Positions 1 through 10,433 of a stretch of DNA of 64,000 nt are shown one piece after another (position 1 is the stretch's first letter; the number at the start of each line of letters is the position of its first letter). The notes beneath the pieces are model-generated. The model was given only the letters and a program-made list of their open reading frames with translations. It did not search any database and was not told the origin of the DNA. Position numbers and translations under genes: made by a program. Source of the stretch: Variovorax sp. ZS18.2.2 (lineage in GTDB: Bacteria > Pseudomonadota > Gammaproteobacteria > Burkholderiales > Burkholderiaceae_C); NCBI RefSeq assembly GCF_024701975.1, contig NZ_JANLNM010000003.1:310001-374000 (forward strand). Reading direction: 5' to 3'.

Positions 1-397
1 AGATCTGAGAGCCGGCAATAGCAAAAGCGGCCGGCACGACCATGATTCCAAAAAGGACTGGAGTTTTTTCGAGCCAGGCCGGGGATAGGAAAAATGCGCC
101 GCCTACTGCAATGGCCAACAGAATCACGCCAAAAACGGTTGTCAGCAGGGTCGCTGCGGCGGCAACTCGTCGAGCATCGCCCTCTGCCACCATGGCAAGG
201 GCCGTTTCAAACCGGCCAGTTATGGCAACTGCGAAAAAAAGGGCGACGCCCTGCCACGCAGCGTAGAGTCCAAATTCTTGCGGCGCAAATAGCCTCGCAA
301 GTATCAACGACCCCAGGATTGGAATGAGTTGCGCGATCGTACTGCCGGTTAAAACCGATGCAACTTGGTGCCAGAAATGACCGACCTCCCGTTTCAT
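1..397 (-). CDS. Polysaccharide flippase (Wzx/MATE-like), N-terminal part only
   Basis: This minus-strand gene starts at an ATG at 395-397 and runs off the left edge of the window after about 132 codons. It begins MKREVGHFWHQVASV and is strongly hydrophobic, with segments near residues 13-35, 45-65, 80-105 and 110-130. An in-frame TAA two codons upstream of the ATG fixes the start. The pattern (an early amphipathic helix, then LARLFAPQEFGLYAAWQG) is typical of Wzx-type oligosaccharide-unit flippases in the inner membrane. It lies 38 bp downstream of wbpE in the same direction, so it is probably the next gene of the sugar operon and would flip lipid-linked repeat units. The C-terminal two thirds are not visible, so another polysaccharide transporter family is possible. 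Confidence 0.75.
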   Translation of the reverse strand, partial: MKREVGHFWHQVASVLTGSTIAQLIPILGSLILARLFAPQEFGLYAAWQGVALFFAVAITGRFETALAMVAEGDARRVAAAATLLTTVFGVILLAIAVGGAFFLSPAWLEKTPVLFGIMVVPAAFAIAGSQI

Positions 398-435
398 GAA
401 TTAATCTTATTTTTCACGTTGGGGCAAGTCGATAA

Positions 436-1563
436 TTATTTGCAGGCAGCCGAAATAGCTTCCACGATCTCGGTAATCGTCGACTCTTGCAAATAAGGAT
501 GCATTGGCAAGCTGATGACATGCTGCGCGACTGAGTCACCGATGGGGAGGTCAACGCTGTCATCGCGTACCGCGGGCTGCTTGTTGAGAGGAATAGGGTA
601 GTGAACGGCCGCAGGTATATTTGCAGCCTTCAGCGCGATTTCCAGGCTGCTTCGATCAGGCACTTGAAGGGTGTATTGAGCAAAAGCGCTTGTGTTGGCC
701 GGCTCTATATATGGCGTGGTAATTCGACTCGAGCCTTTTCCATCGGAGCGCGTCTCGATTTTTATTGATTTGGCGAAACTGCTTTCGTAAAGGGAGGCAA
801 CTTCCTGGCGCTGTTCTATCTCTCTATCAAGCAGAGGTAATTTGGCCAAGAGAATTGCTGCTTGTATCGTGTCGAGGCGGCTGTTTACCCCCACCCGGAC
901 ATGGTGATACCGCCGATCCTGACCGTGCCGGGCAATCTGCCGCATGACCTTGGCCAGTTCGTCATCGTTGGTGAAGATGGCCCCGCCATCGCCGTAGCAG
1001 CCCAAGGGTTTGCTTGGGAAAAAACTCGCACAGGCAATGGTGCTGAGATTGCAGCTCTTGCGGCCTTTGTAAGTGGCCCCGAAGCTCTGCGCGGCATCTT
1101 CGATGACGGTAATTCCGTGCCGCGCGGCAATCGCATTGATCGCGTCGAAATCCGCACACTGCCCATACAGGCTCACCGGAACAATGGCCTTGGTCCGTGG
1201 AGTGATCGCAGCCTCCAGCAGGGCCGGGTCCAGGTTGTAGGTACGCGCATCGATATCCACGTACACCGGCTTGGCGCCCAGCAGCGCCACGGTCTCGGCA
1301 GTGGCGATGTACGTAAAGCCCGGCGTAATGACTTCATCTCCCGGCCCGATGCCAAGCGCCATCTGCGCGATCTGCAAGGCATCCGTACCGTTGGCCACAG
1401 TGATGCAATGCTTGGCGCCCGTATAGGCCGCGAGCTTCTCTTCCAGCTCGGCCACTTCAGGCCCGAGGATGTATTGACCGTGCGCCAGCACGCGCTGAAT
1501 CGCCGCGTCGATCTGGTCCTTGATGCGGGCCTGCTGGGTCTTGAGGTCGATGAATTCGATCAT
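436..1563 (-). CDS. wbpE: WbpE-type PLP aminotransferase (DegT/DnrJ/EryC1/StrS family)
   Basis: A 375-residue DegT-family sugar aminotransferase. The family lysine that binds PLP is seen in [14 protein letters not shown], and the usual NGTDALQIA and EDAAQSFGA motifs are present. Such enzymes transaminate UDP-2-acetamido-3-keto-glucuronate to the 3-amino sugar. I chose the ATG at 1563 ([11 protein letters not shown]) because it overlaps the wbpD stop as ATGA and matches the normal family N-terminus; a longer reading to 1632 adds 23 atypical residues. The order wbpA-wbpB-wbpD-wbpE supports the UDP-GlcNAc(3NAc)A pathway known for Pseudomonas and Bordetella surface glycans. The exact substrate is inferred from the neighbours. 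Confidence 0.9.
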   Translation of the reverse strand: MIEFIDLKTQQARIKDQIDAAIQRVLAHGQYILGPEVAELEEKLAAYTGAKHCITVANGTDALQIAQMALGIGPGDEVITPGFTYIATAETVALLGAKPVYVDIDARTYNLDPALLEAAITPRTKAIVPVSLYGQCADFDAINAIAARHGITVIEDAAQSFGATYKGRKSCNLSTIACASFFPSKPLGCYGDGGAIFTNDDELAKVMRQIARHGQDRRYHHVRVGVNSRLDTIQAAILLAKLPLLDREIEQRQEVASLYESSFAKSIKIETRSDGKGSSRITTPYIEPANTSAFAQYTLQVPDRSSLEIALKAANIPAAVHYPIPLNKQPAVRDDSVDLPIGDSVAQHVISLPMHPYLQESTITEIVEAISAACK

Positions 1564-2150
1564 GGCGCCTTGGCTTCCAACTTGGTCACGGCATTGCCGT
1601 CGAGTACGTAGCGCGCGCCGGTGTGCGCGCAAATAGCTTCTGCCGTGCCCTTCAGCGGCAACGCAAGTTGCTCGCCGAATTCGCTCATCCAGCCGATCTG
1701 CCTGGCGGGCACGCCGACCATGAGCGCATAAGCCGGCACGTTCTTGTTGATCACGGCGCCGGCGCCGACGAAGGCATATTCGCCCACGGTGTTGCCGCAG
1801 ACGATGGTGCAGTTGGCGCCCAGCGTCGCGCCCCGCTTCACAAGCGTGCGGCGATATTCGTCCTTGCGTGTGACAGCCGAACGCGGGTTGTAGACATTGG
1901 TGAAGACCATGCTCGGCCCGCAGAACACGTCGTCCTCCAACGTGACCGCGTCGTAGACGCTCACGTTGTTCTGGATCTTGACGTTGTGGCCGATGGTCAC
2001 GTCGTTCCCGACGTAGACGTTCTGCCCGAGCGAGCAGCCCTCGCCGATGGACGCCTGCGCGCTGACGTGCACCCAGTGCCAGATGCGGGTGCCGTCGCCG
2101 ATCCGGGCGCCCTCGTCGACGATCGCGGTGGGGTGGGCTTTGTATGCCAT
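1560..2150 (-). CDS. wbpD: WbpD/WlbB-type sugar N-acetyltransferase
   Basis: A 196-residue left-handed beta-helix acyltransferase. Hexapeptide repeats run from about residue 5 to 150 ([40 protein letters not shown]). The family would transfer acetyl from acetyl-CoA to the 3-amino group of UDP-2-acetamido-3-amino-glucuronate, in the cytoplasm. The stretch [17 protein letters not shown] followed by FTNVYNPRS matches the WbpD/WlbB subgroup. The last 45 residues lie outside the helix. It is translationally coupled to wbpE through an ATGA overlap and sits 17 bp after wbpB, so the four pathway genes appear to form one operon. Confidence 0.9.
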   Translation of the reverse strand: MAYKAHPTAIVDEGARIGDGTRIWHWVHVSAQASIGEGCSLGQNVYVGNDVTIGHNVKIQNNVSVYDAVTLEDDVFCGPSMVFTNVYNPRSAVTRKDEYRRTLVKRGATLGANCTIVCGNTVGEYAFVGAGAVINKNVPAYALMVGVPARQIGWMSEFGEQLALPLKGTAEAICAHTGARYVLDGNAVTKLEAKAP

Positions 2151-2167
2151 GCCGAGCTCGCGGGGCG

Positions 2168-4449
<2,282 letters not shown>

Positions 4450-4566
4450 GATGGATGGATGACTGACTGCGAATAAAAAATTGACGGCCCGGTTTCAAGA
4501 GAAGCCCTGCCGCCATGCCGCGCGCGCTCATTCGATCGCTCGCGGTTGCTGTCTTTCGATTCAGGT

Positions 4567-4602
4567 GAGTCCATGCCCCGCCGTCGCGGCGGTGGTGGAC
4601 TC
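4567..4602. repeat. Long inverted repeat between the export gene and wbpA
   Basis: GAGTCCA at 4567-4573 pairs with TGGACTC at 4596-4602, and inside it CCGCCG pairs with CGGCGG around a TCG loop. No T tract follows on the minus strand, so it is not a classical intrinsic terminator. It lies in the 173-bp gap between the wza-type stop (4623) and the wbpA start (4449). It could tune read-through or protect a processed mRNA end. Confidence 0.6.
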
Positions 4603-4622
4603 TCTCCGGTTCCCCTGGCTGA

Positions 4623-5780
4623 CTAGCGATGCCTGACGTAAACCTCGCTGGCGTTATTGACCACCGTGGCCGACGGCAGGATCAAGCTGACCACGCGGTT
4701 CCACTTGACCAGCGGCACGGGGTCGATATAGACCACATCCTGCGACTGCAGCCGGAACTGGCTCGCGATCGCCATGGCGGCCGGATTCTTGGCATCGAGA
4801 TTGAAAACGGCAGGCGCGCCAGTGGCCCCCTGGCGAATGACGTAGATCTGTCCCGCGTTGGCGGTTGCATTCTGGGGACCACCAGCCTCGCCCAGCGCCT
4901 CGCTCAGGCTCAGGCGGCCGTTGCTGCGCATGTTCAGGGCCAGTGGCGCCACGACCTCACCCATGAGGAAGATCTTGGAGTCTTCGCGGTGCGCCACGCG
5001 AACGGTGTCGCCGCTCTTGAGCGGGATGCTGTTGCCGTCGTAGCCGGCCTCGCGCAACCTGGTCATGTCGACCGGGATCGACTTGCCGTTGCGGATGAGC
5101 GTCAAGGCAGACAGATTGCCGTTGGCCGTGATGCCGCCGGCCCGGTTGATGGCCTCGTTCAACGTCATCGGCACATCGGTGATGATTTGAGAGCCGGGGG
5201 TGCGCACTTCGCCTTCGACGTAGGCACGGCGACTTCTGAAGGACTGGATGCGCACCGTCACCTGCGGGTTCTCGACATGCGGCTTCAACAGATTACGGAT
5301 CAGGTCGGAGGCATCGCCTTCACTCAAACCGGCGACGCGAACACGGCTGATGTACGGGAAAGCGATCTCACCTTCGGAATCGACGATGAAACCGGGGGCC
5401 ACCTGCACGCCGGTAGGGTCTGCGGTCTGCGAGATGACGGCGCCCGCGTTGGGCAGCAGTTCAGGATGGTCGTAAACGATCACACCCACCACGTCACCAG
5501 GACCGATGGTGTAGCGCTCGCTCTTGCCGAACAGCGCCTGCACTTCCGGCGGAACGCCCTTGGGCGAGGTCTCGGCCAGCGTGCGCACGAGCGCAAGGGA
5601 AATGGGGGTGATCGCGCCTTCGGGTGCCGCGTCGGGCAGGTAGCGGAACTGCGATGGCAACTCCTCCCGTCCGTCGTAAGCCTCCACGGTACCCATGCCC
5701 GGCACGATTGCGCAACCTTGAAGCACCATCGCACCTGCCAGTGCCGACGCCCATGCCAAGACGTTCGAATTTCTTCTCAA
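4623..5780 (-). CDS. Polysaccharide export lipoprotein, Wza-like
   Basis: An outer-membrane auxiliary-type export protein that would form the pore for capsule or exopolysaccharide. A lipoprotein signal ends in LQGC at about residue 23 and is followed by a Poly_export domain (YTIGPGDVVGVIVYDHPEL) and SLBB-type repeats (VYVEG-like YVEGEVRTPG, FLMGEVVAPLAL). I place the start at a TTG at 5780 because a GGGGG ribosome-binding site lies 7 bases upstream and this gives a compact signal peptide (386 aa). An ATG at 5906 would add 42 residues with no recognisable feature and no clear ribosome-binding site. The tyrosine kinase Wzc and phosphatase Wzb that often accompany Wza are not in the window. Confidence 0.85.
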   Translation of the reverse strand: MRRNSNVLAWASALAGAMVLQGCAIVPGMGTVEAYDGREELPSQFRYLPDAAPEGAITPISLALVRTLAETSPKGVPPEVQALFGKSERYTIGPGDVVGVIVYDHPELLPNAGAVISQTADPTGVQVAPGFIVDSEGEIAFPYISRVRVAGLSEGDASDLIRNLLKPHVENPQVTVRIQSFRSRRAYVEGEVRTPGSQIITDVPMTLNEAINRAGGITANGNLSALTLIRNGKSIPVDMTRLREAGYDGNSIPLKSGDTVRVAHREDSKIFLMGEVVAPLALNMRSNGRLSLSEALGEAGGPQNATANAGQIYVIRQGATGAPAVFNLDAKNPAAMAIASQFRLQSQDVVYIDPVPLVKWNRVVSLILPSATVVNNASEVYVRHR

Positions 5781-6572
5781 TCTGATCCCCCAGAAGTCAA
5801 TATTTACCAGCAACGCACGCAAGAGGCCGTGCGCAGTTTCGTCACACAGTTTTTCAGGCGCAGTGGTTATTGACGAATTTTTTGTAAAAAATCGTTTACT
5901 CTTCACACTGGAAACTCACAAATAGATGCGTGAGTTGGTGAAAAGGCAGTGACGGCGCCAAAGTCGCCATCAGAGTCCCTTGGCTCTCTCCGAAGAGATG
6001 TGGTCGCCCAAGTTCATCGTTGCAAACTTTCTCCCTTATCGTACCAGCGCAACCCCGCCGCTGATCGCTTTCGGCACGCTCGGAGCGGGTAAAGGTACGT
6101 GGCGAATACTCTCCGATAAATGAGTCCGCAGCGCTTGTTGGCGCTGCTTGGTGCAGGGCACATCGGGCTGCTTCCACGCCGGAATACCTCGGAAAACGGG
6201 CCGCTCCCGGCACATTGAGCGCAGTCCGGCGCGTCATGCCGCGGCTGAAGCAGTCGCCCTTGACGGGTGTCCCGACAACTTCGGGCTCGGTGCGAACTGG
6301 ATGGCCGGGACACCATTGCAGACAATGTTTTTGAATAGTTGACTTCAGTCCAAGACCGCGCATCCAGCGCGCGGAGCGCTCTTGAAGCCGGAGCGCACCT
6401 CGAGGCCTCGACGGCCCAGCGACAGTCTGCATGTAGTAGCAAAGATTACAAATACCGCGAACATGGTAGTGCGATGGTCACGGATCGCAGGAAGAATGCT
6501 GCATTGCAATACATCTGCCGATAAGCCATAGAGCTTGGTAAGGGGGCCCATGACATCCAGATCGCCCTCTTT
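5781..6572. other. Gene-poor stretch upstream of the export gene
   Basis: About 790 bp with no convincing gene on either strand; the open frames here lack coding character. It should hold the promoter and leader of the minus-strand polysaccharide genes. Around 5873-5893 there is an AT-rich near-palindrome (CGAATTTTTTGTAAAAAATCG), the only sharp AT island in the stretch and a candidate regulator or promoter site. Confidence 0.5.
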
Positions 6573-6803
6573 ATGCACAACCTGTTTTCTGCCTGTCCAT
6601 GCGGCATCGATCATCTCAAGCGCACGCGCCGCAGCACTTGGATGCGGGTCTTGCCATGGCTGCGCCTCTATCGCTGCGATAACTGCGGCAAGCATCAGCT
6701 CCATTCCGAACGGGAGATCGATGTGGCCAAGGCCAAGAGAGAGGCGCAGGCCAGCTTCTCGACGAAACCCCGCCCGGGATCGACGGGTTCGCTCGGGCGG
6801 TAG
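6573..6803 (+). CDS. Small zinc-ribbon-like hypothetical protein
   Basis: A 76-residue protein starting MHNLFSACPCGIDHL. It has a CPC pair near residues 8-10 and CDNC near residues 35-38, separated by a basic, aromatic stretch (TWMRVLPWLRLYRC). This resembles small proteobacterial proteins with a degenerate zinc ribbon. Function is unknown. It is followed 31 bp later by a strong terminator, which supports real transcription in this direction. It lies on the host side of the prophage boundary. Other frames over the same bases look non-coding. Confidence 0.5.
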   Translation: MHNLFSACPCGIDHLKRTRRSTWMRVLPWLRLYRCDNCGKHQLHSEREIDVAKAKREAQASFSTKPRPGSTGSLGR

Positions 6804-6834
6804 GTAGGTAGCCCCGTACAGCACCCAAAAAGCA

Positions 6835-6866
6835 AAAAGCCGCAGTGAAAAATCACTGCGGCTTTT
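6835..6866. terminator. Strong bidirectional intrinsic terminator
   Basis: A perfect 14-bp stem (AAAAGCCGCAGTGA with TCACTGCGGCTTTT) around an AAAA loop, with A and T tracts on both sides. It closes the small zinc-ribbon gene and lies about 70 bp before attL. Confidence 0.85.
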
Positions 6867-6937
6867 GATAGTGGCTTTGCCGGCGAAGGAATGACGAGCT
6901 GAGAAGCTTTCGTCAATCCATGGCCTGCAAGCATGTC

Positions 6938-6952
6938 TGGAGGAGAGGGAGG
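6938..6952. other. attL: attL core (15-bp direct repeat)
   Basis: TGGAGGAGAGGGAGG is identical to 46367-46381. It is a duplicate of the tRNA-Ser 3' end (T-stem end, acceptor strand, discriminator and CCA in reverse complement). The bases flanking the two copies differ, so the shared core is exactly 15 bp. Confidence 0.85.
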
Positions 6953-7000
6953 CAGTCACACCTCTATATTTCATGCGGGCTTCCGGGGCAATTCTCCGAA

Positions 7001-7021
7001 GATGCCTACTAAGATGCCTAC
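7001..7021. repeat. Left integrase arm-type sites (two GATGCCTAC boxes)
   Basis: GATGCCTAC occurs at 7001-7009 and 7013-7021, 12 bp apart, about 50 bp inside attL. The same ATGCCTAC box with the same 12-bp spacing and orientation occurs at 46211-46230 by the other end. This symmetry is what arm-type binding sites of a tyrosine integrase look like. Binding is inferred. Confidence 0.7.
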
Positions 7022-7240
7022 TTGACGATTCGAATCCTCGTCTCGCAGAAGCAACGGACTGAAGCTATAGGTCGCTCATCCGGGCAGTCGCGATCTTCGT
7101 CGTCGACCAGATCGTTCGGCCCCAAATGCACCAGGCCATCAGCCCCGAGTGGGATCACCGATCGCTTCACCGCCGACGAACGCCTAAATGCGTTTCCTCC
7201 TTGCTTTTGATGCACCATTGCGACCTACTTTGGAGTTCGC

Positions 7241-7870
7241 ATGGCAGAGCAAGACAGAAAAAAAACAGCGATAAAGGCACCGCTTAGCTGGGCGTTCGAC
7301 AAGGCGATCGAAAACTGGCCGGCGATCGTTGGCTTCTTTGTCGGACCCGGTGCCATGGCGTATCTGGCATCAATTTCAGCATTCCTTCAGCCATTTGGGC
7401 CAGTGGCGTGGGGTGCGGCGGCCCTTTGCACCTTGGCGGTAATGACCCTCATGTATCTCGCCTATGGAATCGCCCGGAAAAAAGTTGCCACTGCAAACAT
7501 CTTGGCCCTAAGAGCCAGCGCCAAGAGTTCAAACGTTCTCGCCCCCTCTCACGAGCACGAGAGTCTGAATTTGGTCGATTTTTTTCATCCACTCGCCACC
7601 AAAGTATCGCGAGTTCGCTTCGCTCACTGCCACTTGTTTGGACCGATCAACGTCGCATGGCAAGGAACGACGTTTAATCGCTGCTCCTTTGGGCATTGTG
7701 AAGTGGTCATTGTCAAACCGGGATTAACCACTACAGTTTTACTCCTAGAGGACTGCGAATTCTCCGAATGCAACCTCTTTTCTCTCACAATTTTTCTAAC
7801 GAAGGAACAATGGTTGACGCTTCCTCATAACCTGAGAACAGGTATGCAGGTGCTCAACGACGGCGTTTGA
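7241..7870 (+). CDS. Hypothetical membrane protein with possible beta-helix domain
   Basis: A 209-residue protein with two membrane segments (about residues 27-52 and 55-77) and then a soluble part. The C-terminal part has short repeating hydrophobic-cysteine patterns (FAHCHLFG, FNRCSFGHCEV, LEDCEFSECNLF) that resemble an irregular pentapeptide-like right-handed helix. I do not recognise the family. It is the first gene inside attL, reads outward from the left end, and its base use is AT-richer than the phage late genes, so it is probably a lysogeny-expressed cargo gene. Confidence 0.6.
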   Translation: MAEQDRKKTAIKAPLSWAFDKAIENWPAIVGFFVGPGAMAYLASISAFLQPFGPVAWGAAALCTLAVMTLMYLAYGIARKKVATANILALRASAKSSNVLAPSHEHESLNLVDFFHPLATKVSRVRFAHCHLFGPINVAWQGTTFNRCSFGHCEVVIVKPGLTTTVLLLEDCEFSECNLFSLTIFLTKEQWLTLPHNLRTGMQVLNDGV

Positions 7871-7982
7871 AGCCGACGCACGAGGTGGGCTCCAAGAGGC
7901 CGCTGAGGGCATACACGCACAGTGGCACGGCTCTGCCAGCAGCGACAATGGGGAGGTCGGACTACGTGAACAAGGTGAAGAA

Positions 7983-8183
7983 GTGACTCTCCGCGAATTC
8001 TGGCGCGTTGCCATCATCCCCATCGGCGTCTTCTGGGTGCTGATGCTGGCTCTCCATTTCATCGACGATCAGCCGCGCCTGGCGCTATGGGAGGTGCTGG
8101 TGCGTCTCGTCGTTGGCTCGATCCTCTACTTTGCGGGCTGCAAGCTGCTCGCGTGGATCGCCAGCGAGATCCTCGAGGAGTAG
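7983..8183 (+). CDS. Small two-helix membrane protein
   Basis: A 66-residue protein from a GTG start, with two membrane segments (FWRVAIIPIGVFWVLMLAL and VLVRLVVGSILYFAGCKLL). The GTG overlaps the stop of a possible 33-residue upstream frame (7884-7986) as GTGA, which hints at translational coupling, though that tiny frame is unproven. No function is recognised. It lies between the membrane protein at 7241 and the secreted protein at 8239, in the same direction. Confidence 0.5.
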   Translation: MTLREFWRVAIIPIGVFWVLMLALHFIDDQPRLALWEVLVRLVVGSILYFAGCKLLAWIASEILEE

Positions 8184-8238
8184 CCCGCCCCAAGGCGCCG
8201 TCTTCTGGGCCGCCGGTCGCTAGGCGACAATGCCGCCC

Positions 8239-9129
8239 ATGAACCGCCTCCTCCGCATAGCCGCCGCGGCGCTGCTCGCCGCCTCCGCCACCCTGGTTTC
8301 GGCCGCCGATCGCGACATCATGGCCTGGGGCGCCGCCCCCACCAACGAGGCCGCACCGTTCGTCACCTCCCTGCGCATCGGCTGCACCATGGAGCCGTCG
8401 GCCTGCATCGCCTTGTACAAGCCAGCGCCAAGGATCAAGTACATCACGATCCCCTTCGGTCAGGCCGACAAGCCCGACCTGGTGATGCAGCGCGCGGCTG
8501 TCTACTCGAAGCTCTCGCTTGAGCACCCGGTGCTGAAAGAGGTCAGCGTTGACGACGCCTGGTCGTTCATGCGGCGCGCCAACGTGCCGGACAAGGGCAA
8601 ATACATCAACGAGCTGATCGACGCCGTGAAGTCGGCAAACCCGAAGCTGCAGTTCGGGGTGACCTTCTACGAGGACGAGATCGACCAGGTGAAGAAGAAT
8701 CCGGCCAACCTGCCGGCCGATGCTCGGGCCAAGGTCGATCGCGTGGCGCTCTATCTGCACTTCCGCTCGAATTGGACGAATTACCGGGAGTACGTTGCCG
8801 AGACCAAGATGCTGTTTCCCAATGCGGCAATATTCGGTGGCGTCTACCACTATGACCGTATCGACTACCTGAAATGCAAACAGGGCGGCACCGAGAAGTG
8901 CTCGAAGACGGAAGAGTTCGAACTTTATAAAGACGCTCTGAAGCTGCAGCTTGCAATGCTGAAATCCAAGGAACTGGCTGGCCTGGAGCTTTACCCCGGA
9001 TACCTCGGCGCAGAGGATAAATGGTCGGGCTGGAAGGATATACCCCAAACATGCGACAGCGACCGCAAAAACGACTGCATTTCCAACAGCCGCACCATGT
9101 CTAAAGACACGATTCAACTGTTGAAATAA
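8239..9129 (+). CDS. Secreted hypothetical protein beside the O-antigen polymerase-like gene
   Basis: A 296-residue protein with a clear signal peptide (MNRLLRIAAAALLAASATLVSA, cleavage after SAA-type site). The mature part has alternating strand and helix segments with acidic and aromatic clusters (GVTFYEDEID, GGVYHYDRIDY, GLELYPGYLG), suggestive of a TIM-barrel glycoside-hydrolase-like fold, but I cannot name a family. A start three codons earlier (8230) is possible. It precedes the polymerase-like gene by 14 bp and is probably co-transcribed with it, so it may act on surface glycan in the periplasm. That role is inference. Confidence 0.6.
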   Translation: MNRLLRIAAAALLAASATLVSAADRDIMAWGAAPTNEAAPFVTSLRIGCTMEPSACIALYKPAPRIKYITIPFGQADKPDLVMQRAAVYSKLSLEHPVLKEVSVDDAWSFMRRANVPDKGKYINELIDAVKSANPKLQFGVTFYEDEIDQVKKNPANLPADARAKVDRVALYLHFRSNWTNYREYVAETKMLFPNAAIFGGVYHYDRIDYLKCKQGGTEKCSKTEEFELYKDALKLQLAMLKSKELAGLELYPGYLGAEDKWSGWKDIPQTCDSDRKNDCISNSRTMSKDTIQLLK

Positions 9130-9143
9130 ATTGCTGCCTTGCC

Positions 9144-10379
9144 ATGGACATAAGACTTTCAACGATTAGAGCGCTTATCCCTGAGTGGAGTTTTTTGATT
9201 CTCTTTCCAGGATTCTTTTTCTATCACACGATGGCGGGATACAACTTGTTCCCGCCAGTGCTTGGGGGCTTCTTCTCGCCCATGTCGGTACTGCTCTTCC
9301 CCTTCCTCTTCATGGTGTACGTGCAGACGGTGACAAAGGACAAAACCGAGTTCACTGGCACAGATCAATTATTTTTTCTGTACGTTGCGTTTTTCGTGCT
9401 CGTCTTGGCGTTCTCTTTCGTTGGGCAAAAGCCGATAGAGTTGATTGCTCAGCACGCTGTGTCAATTATTCATTTGGGCTGTTGCTTTTTTATATTCAAG
9501 ACAATTGATTTCAGAAGTAAATCTTTTCGCCGAATTGCCTTTGCCTGCCTGATAGCAATGACGGTTTTGATTTTCATGCTGTCGGTCGACGGAACGTTTT
9601 ATCTTCGTCAAGACGCTGCGGATGGAAGCGATGCCATTGCGTCTTACCAAGGATTCTCCCGTTCGTATTTGATGACCGCTATTGCATTGGTGGCCTTTAC
9701 AGACCGACTCCGAGTTCGCCTCATTATTTACGCGGTCTGTATCCCATCACTTTATTTAGCTGTGGCCCGAAGTGAATTTGCAGCCTTCTTTTTGTTTGCA
9801 TGCGTGATGGAGATCATCAGTTCCAAGAAGCCGATGGCGATGATCCTCACGATCGCGGTCATTGCAGGCGTCACCTATTCATCTCTCGAGGTGATCACCA
9901 CGCTGCTGCCCGAGAACCGAGTGCTTGAGTTGCTCGTGTCCGGAGAGTCGACAAGCGGGGATGCTCGCGACGAGTACAGCGTCGCCGCCCTGCGGACCAT
10001 CACAGACAACGTCTTTCTTGGCGACTACGGCAGCTACATCCCGACAACAGGCGTCGGCTCGGAAGCCCACAACATCCTGTCAGCGTGGGTCGACCTGGGC
10101 TTCACGGGCTTCGCGCTGTTGTCGTTCATTCTTTTGCGCTCAGCTACCCAGTTCGTGAAGTTCGCTCGGAGTCGCAGCACGCGCTCGCTCAACGGCTTCA
10201 AGCTGGCACTGTGTCTCTTGCTGATGACGATCTTCCTGCTGCTCACTGCCAAGGATTTCACTTACATGCTGGTGGGCGCCGCACTAGGCATCTGCTCGGC
10301 GTATATGGCCTATCGGCGGAGGGAGCGGCGGGCGGAGGAGCAAGCCTTGCCGGCCGCCATTTGGCAGCAAGCCGCATAG
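9144..10379 (+). CDS. O-antigen polymerase/ligase-like (Wzy/WaaL) membrane protein
   Basis: A 411-residue inner-membrane protein with about ten to eleven membrane segments and a large periplasmic loop near residues 250-315. The loop contains ARDEYSVAALRTITDNVFLGDYGSYIP and then GSEAHNILSAWVDLGFTGF; the H-N and following G-F-x-G context is characteristic of O-antigen ligase/polymerase-family proteins. The first two thirds are clearly AT-richer than the neighbourhood, which suggests transfer from another source. It lies inside the prophage borders, next to the lysis genes but in the opposite direction, in a position typical of morons. It could alter O-antigen or capsule chain linkage and so block superinfection. 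The precise reaction is not shown by sequence. Confidence 0.75.
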   Translation: MDIRLSTIRALIPEWSFLILFPGFFFYHTMAGYNLFPPVLGGFFSPMSVLLFPFLFMVYVQTVTKDKTEFTGTDQLFFLYVAFFVLVLAFSFVGQKPIELIAQHAVSIIHLGCCFFIFKTIDFRSKSFRRIAFACLIAMTVLIFMLSVDGTFYLRQDAADGSDAIASYQGFSRSYLMTAIALVAFTDRLRVRLIIYAVCIPSLYLAVARSEFAAFFLFACVMEIISSKKPMAMILTIAVIAGVTYSSLEVITTLLPENRVLELLVSGESTSGDARDEYSVAALRTITDNVFLGDYGSYIPTTGVGSEAHNILSAWVDLGFTGFALLSFILLRSATQFVKFARSRSTRSLNGFKLALCLLLMTIFLLLTAKDFTYMLVGAALGICSAYMAYRRRERRAEEQALPAAIWQQAA

Positions 10380-10399
10380 CGCCAACATCGCAATGGGAA

Positions 10400-10431
10400 A
10401 AGGCCCCCAGCGCCGAAGCGCTGGGGGCCTT
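10400..10431. terminator. Bidirectional terminator between cargo and lysis genes
   Basis: A perfect 14-bp stem (AAGGCCCCCAGCGC with its complement) around CGAA at 10414-10417. On the minus strand the loop reads C(TTCG)G, an extra-stable tetraloop. It separates the convergent polymerase-like gene (stop 10379) and Rz gene (stop 10434). Confidence 0.88.
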
Positions 10432-10433
10432 GA

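Noticed and set aside
5896..6974. Overlapping minus-strand frames of 142-209 codons upstream of the Wza-like gene
   Set aside because: Composition is Arg/Ser/Cys-rich and unordered, starts lack ribosome-binding sites, and they cross a terminator and attL. They are high-GC shadows.
7022..7050. GATTCGAATCCTC resembling a tRNA T-arm near attL
   Set aside because: The possible stem gives a 9-base loop instead of 7 and there is no acceptor or anticodon arm nearby; not a tRNA remnant I can defend.
7018..7218. A 66-codon minus-strand frame just inside attL
   Set aside because: It overlaps the arm sites, has no recognisable domain and no neighbouring gene in its direction.
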